The notes under the pieces are model-generated. The model ran no database searches and was not told where the DNA came from. It saw only the letters and a list, made by a program, of their open reading frames with translations. Shown in pieces: positions 58,515 through 64,000 of a stretch of 64,000 nt of DNA. Position 1 is the stretch's first letter; each line of letters opens with the position of its first letter. The translations under genes and the position numbers were made by a program. Origin of the DNA: Corynespora cassiicola (lineage: Eukaryota > Ascomycota > Dothideomycetes > Pleosporales > Corynesporascaceae); contig JAEUWY010000005.1 in the NCBI GenBank assembly GCA_022059125.1, positions 3,286,001-3,350,000 on the forward strand, read 5' to 3'.

Positions 58515-59024
58515 ATGGGCTGGTGGTGGTCTTCCGACTCCCCCAAATCCGAATCAGAACCCACGCCATCGCCGCCCAACATCACAACGATATCACCGAC
58601 CAAGGCCTCGAATCCCGACGCCGACTTCCACGCCGCATACCCGCACCTCGAGCCCGCGAAGCCAAAGTCAGATGCCTCTTTCGAGCCAGACCCCGAATAC
58701 CCGACTACAATGTCCTGCCGCGCCGCCTTCGATGCCGCCTTTTACTGCGCTTCGTTTGGCGGCCACTTCAATGACATATATCGTTACGGCGAGATGCGGT
58801 CCTGCTCCGAGCATTGGGCGGATTGGCGCTTCTGCATGTCGTTGACGGGAAGCTCACCCGAAGCCAAGGCTGCCCATATCCAGGAGCGGTACAAGGAGAA
58901 GGAGGCAAATATGAAAGTGAAGCCGAATAGTGAGAATGTTTGGGCGAAGAGGAGGCCAGAAGAGCGGATACAGAATCCATTCTCAAAGGCCGAAGAGGAG
59001 GCCAAGAGGGTGGAGAGTTCGTAA
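58515..59024 (+). CDS. EMI1: Emi1-like DUF3128 protein, twin CX9C
   Basis: Single exon, 169 residues. The central block MSCRAAFDAAFYCASFGGHF...YRYGEMRSCSEHWADWRFCM is the DUF3128 signature shared with yeast Emi1 (early meiotic induction 1). The four Cys fall at 68, 78, 97 and 107, i.e. two CX9C pairs separated by 18 residues. This is the arrangement of small proteins folded by the Mia40 relay in the mitochondrial intermembrane space. The N-terminal 60 residues are Ser/Pro-rich; the C-terminal 45 are charged and helical. The assignment to the family is firm; the mitochondrial location is inferred from the Cys pattern. Confidence 0.85.
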   Translation: MGWWWSSDSPKSESEPTPSPPNITTISPTKASNPDADFHAAYPHLEPAKPKSDASFEPDPEYPTTMSCRAAFDAAFYCASFGGHFNDIYRYGEMRSCSEHWADWRFCMSLTGSSPEAKAAHIQERYKEKEANMKVKPNSENVWAKRRPEERIQNPFSKAEEEAKRVESS

Positions 59025-60145
59025 AGCCGTACCAAGTCGATGTGTTGGTATGAATTCGACTGCATGTAAGATCATCTTGTATAGGTATATGTATGCATGG
59101 CATGGCGTAAAAGCTGGTTGGCATAAGACCCATGAAAACCCATTCGTTTCAATAGCGACTTCGAAAGGAAAATGGATTATGGTGGAGACATGACATTATG
59201 GGACTGTAACTGGTGCGCAATGGTCTAACACCTGTACGTTTTCTTAGTGACCTTTACAAAAAAGCAATATCAAAACACACTGAGCCTGATTCATGCATCT
59301 TTCTGAAAAGTTATTATGATGACTTTATGGTTTTTGCATCTCTTGCTCGTCTAAAGTTAGATTGCGTGTAGGTACTATACTGCCTCCAAGGCACACGCAT
59401 TCATCAAAGAGTGCACGAGGACTGGTAGAGTCCAAGAAGTACGAAAAACATTCATACTTCTGGCCTTTGTATCTTAGACCTGATATACCATTTGAAGTTG
59501 AGGGTAACACAATAGACTCAAAGTCTTTCTTGAACAGAATACATCGTCCACAGCATTGATAGCCACCTACCTAGGTATCTATTTACCTGCTCAGGTGATA
59601 CCTTCGGGACCTCAAGACCTCACCTGAGTCCCTTACCCACGTGACACAGATGGACATTTACAGCTGGTTACATCAAACGGCTTCTACAGAGTAAACCCTT
59701 ACTTGACTCTCGTTATCAGGTTTCTATCAGTCTCACAGAGATATCTAAAGACTTCACAAGCCTGTACTTGGTCATTCTTCAAAGTGTAAAGCCCATATAG
59801 CCGGGAAACGGATTCACCAGCAAATCCAATCATCAGAGGTGCTTAGTAGCAAATGTGCACCAACACCTACGTCAAGTTACAACATCACAGTGCAACGGAA
59901 TGGATTTCTTTTGAAGTAATTTATCATTCTCAATGTGGGATATATCCCACTGCATTAGAGTACATGCATCCACCCGATAACTTTTCTCATCGTGATCATG
60001 AATCATTCGTGATGCAATCCGGGAAGAAAAGCCTGAGAAATGGCTCTATCAACCGAAGAACTCCGATAACCGCCACCCAGAAAGGAAATTTCTATGCCGA
60101 GTCGAAAGAAGACGAAGAAGATGTCTCAGAGTATGAGCGATCCGC
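59025..60145. other. Convergent intergenic region, AT-richer
   Basis: 1.1 kb between the EMI1 and HSP70 3' ends. It contains palindromic ACCTAGGT-like words at about 59568-59600 (CCACCTACCTAGGTAT), often seen in fungal intergenic DNA. Short frames (up to 98 codons) are not supported as genes. Confidence 0.55.
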
Positions 60146-62373
<2,228 letters not shown>

Positions 62374-62590
62374 GATGGCGGAATGTGTGGTGGGGTAAGG
62401 GTGTAGGTGGGTTGGGTATCACAAGAGTCGAATTGAAAGAAAAAAGGTGAGAGCGGGTGTGGTGCTCACGAAATCCGCAGATTTATGGTCGTATGTGAGT
62501 CTTTGAGTAGATGAGATGTTCTGGAGAGGTAGAGGCGCGAGCGGCGGAGGGGTTTTTGTATTGCTGTCAAGGCAGTTTTTTGGGCGGCTC

Positions 62591-62603
62591 TTCTGGAACT
62601 TTC
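62591..62603. promoter_or_regulatory. Heat-shock element (three perfect units)
   Basis: TTCTGGAACTTTC has the exact form TTCnnGAAnnTTC, three alternating pentamer units for a trimeric heat shock factor. It lies 218 bp upstream of the HSP70 start. A degenerate further copy (TTCTATACTCTTC) lies at about 62632. Control by Hsf1 is inferred. Confidence 0.75.
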
Positions 62604-62960
62604 GACGAGCCACACCGACCAACCAGGCGCTTCTATACTCTTCTCGCAGCCTCTGCGGCCCACTACGGGCGCTGCCTGACGCCGTGCTGGGGCAAAGGGG
62701 GCGAGTTTGGCGGCCGCGTGCGATTGCATTGCCCGCGTCTTGCAGTGAGGGCTGCCCTGCTGCCGGAGCTGCTGGACGGGCGCTGCAATCGTCGCCGTCG
62801 ACGTCTGCTGGCCATGACAGCATCGCGCCCACAGGCCCACCCCACCAGCTCGCTCGCCGCCACAACGGGCCATGTAAGCGAACCTCAGCGCCCGGCCGAC
62901 ACCACGCTCGCTGCCAAACAGCCTTCGCGGGCCTTCGAGACGTCTCGCTGGTGGGGCGCC

Positions 62961-63037
62961 GCCGTTTGCCGTCTGCCGTCTGCCGTCTACCGTCTACCGT
63001 CTACCGTCTACCGTCTACCGTCTACCATCTACCGTCT
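62961..63037. repeat. Heptanucleotide array (RCCGTCT)11
   Basis: Eleven 7-bp units in perfect phase: GCCGTTT, GCCGTCT three times, ACCGTCT five times, ACCATCT, ACCGTCT. This is the third heptamer array of the window, again in an upstream intergenic region. Confidence 0.92.
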
Positions 63038-63701
63038 GCCGTGCTGCGGTGCTGCCGCTGGTCGTCGCACGCGAACCTTGGAAGCCCCCCAAACCTCTGC
63101 CTGGCTGCCGAGGCGGCGCCACACCACCCGCCACACCCAGCCCAGCCCTCCGTCTGATCTTCTCGACGCACTGCTACACACCACTGAGTGCACCAGACAC
63201 CACTTGGCTGAGATACAGACCCCCCCTCCCTGTGACGCGCCGCCCGTTTGAGCCAGCGTACATGGCTACCCAGGTACTACCAGTAGGTACATGTTTAGCA
63301 TCCGTCTGGCACGCACCCCGCAAACACGCACCCCCTTCACCACCCAGCCTCGGTGCAAGCCGGGCTCGACTCTGCCAGCACGCAGGGTAAACCTCCAGTA
63401 GACACCCCCAATCGTCACTGCAGCGTACCAGCACCCGTGCCTGCGCCGAGGTTCCTGTGCGCAGCTCTCAATTTCTCACCATGCCGCAAAACGTGACGTC
63501 ACTCGTATGTCGTGTCGGACCTCGAACCGTTGCATGCGGGGATAGCTTGGTTTGACCAAGCCAGCCAGCCGTCTTAACCAACATCGTTTCCCCTCATCTT
63601 CAGCTCGCAATCCTACTGCAGCTGCCATAGCTGAATCAATTGACCTCCTTTCCCCCCACACCCACCTTTACAATCAAGTGACGAGAGTGCCGACTGCCAC
63701 A

Positions 63702-64000
63702 ATGTTTCGGAACGGAGCCTCGCGCCTAGCTCTGAGGGCCGTTGCTCCAGCTTCTCGTCCATCCGCGAGCTTCCACCGCGCAGCCCCGGCAGCATCATGG
63801 GCAGCCCACTTCAGCTCCGTGGCCTCCAAGCGCCCTCAGTTGCCCCGGATTGCCCAGTTCAAGCCCATCCAGACCACGTTGCTGCGCCGTGCCCTGAGCG
63901 AGGAGAGGAAGCAGGCTGAAGACCGTTATGCGAACGAGATGATCAAACCCACGCCGGAAACCGTCTCGTCTACATCTTCTACTCATCCCATGTTGTCCGA
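63702..64000 (+). CDS. Probable mitochondrial DUF3429 (TMEM69-like) protein, N-terminal part
   Basis: The open frame from ATG 63702 runs to the window edge (about 99 residues), with no stop or obvious intron. It begins MFRNGASRLALRAVAP and is rich in Arg, Ala and Ser without acidic residues for about 65 positions, a classic mitochondrial presequence. It continues with EMIKPTPETVSSTSSTHPMLS, which resembles the linker that precedes the DUF3429 membrane domain in related mould proteins. The membrane domain itself lies outside the window, so the family call is tentative. The mitochondrial targeting is well supported by composition. Confidence 0.55.
   Translation, partial: MFRNGASRLALRAVAPASRPSASFHRAAPAASWAAHFSSVASKRPQLPRIAQFKPIQTTLLRRALSEERKQAEDRYANEMIKPTPETVSSTSSTHPMLS

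Larger units (their letters stand above)
62374..63701. promoter_or_regulatory. Divergent intergenic region, HSP70 and DUF3429 gene
   Basis: 1.3 kb between the two start codons. The HSP70-proximal half contains the heat-shock element and the middle contains the heptamer array at 62961. Overlapping GC-rich frames there (up to 246 codons) run through the repeat and are not believed coding. Confidence 0.55.

Noticed and set aside
62511..63251. 246-codon plus-strand frame upstream of the DUF3429 gene
   Set aside because: Runs straight through the heptamer array and the HSP70 promoter; repeated Tyr-Arg-Leu-Pro-Ser translation is a product of the repeat.
63500..63560. Possible tRNA B-box-like sequence (CTCGAACCGTTGC)
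   Set aside because: No matching A-box, acceptor stem or cloverleaf could be drawn around it.

Overview
The window is 64 kb of nuclear DNA from a filamentous ascomycete (Pezizomycotina; a finer placement cannot be made from the sequence alone). Evidence: genes broken by short introns of about 44-190 nt with GTRNGT donors, CTRAC-type branch points and YAG acceptors; typical fungal proteins (SepA-type formin, Pcl-type cyclin, Psf3, Emi1, GPI18); and long GC-rich intergenic regions. No rRNA, tRNA, CRISPR array or bacterial-type operon was seen.

Layout, left to right. The 5' two thirds or so of a formin gene (sepA, minus) runs off the left edge. Next come a secreted Thr-rich/Cys-rich protein (minus), GPI18 mannosyltransferase (minus), ribosomal protein eL8 (plus), an ornithine-cyclodeaminase-like protein (plus), proteasome activator BLM10 (minus), GINS subunit PSF3 (plus), an uncharacterised coiled-coil protein with three Cys-Pro motifs (minus), a cis-prenyltransferase (plus), an F-box-like protein (plus), a GT25 glycosyltransferase (plus), a secreted serine carboxypeptidase (minus) and a conserved unknown basic/proline-rich protein (minus). 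A SET-domain methyltransferase (plus) follows. It leads into about 7 kb without an intact gene, holding a 54-bp minisatellite, a decayed SNF2 helicase remnant, an AT-rich island and the long upstream region of a Pcl-type cyclin (plus). After another 3.5 kb gap come the giant lipid-transfer gene VPS13 (minus), EMI1 (plus), a cytosolic HSP70 (minus, with a perfect heat-shock element upstream) and the start of a probable mitochondrial DUF3429 protein (plus).

Most genes are housekeeping and do not form a pathway cluster. Three of them (GPI18, cis-prenyltransferase, GT25) belong to ER/Golgi glycosylation and two (BLM10, HSP70) to protein quality control, but they are not co-transcribed.

Accessory signals lie between the genes: a family of short TA-flanked inverted-repeat elements (61 bp, 135 bp and a one-ended copy), three separate heptanucleotide arrays in upstream regions, a hexamer array and the 54-bp minisatellite. 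I found no clear new defence, toxin or biosynthetic system. The strongest leads are the protein with three Cys-Pro motifs, one of them closely resembling a HAP1-type heme-regulatory motif; the TA-flanked element family; the minisatellite plus helicase remnant; and a BLM10 whose C-terminus ends Tyr-Phe-Ala.
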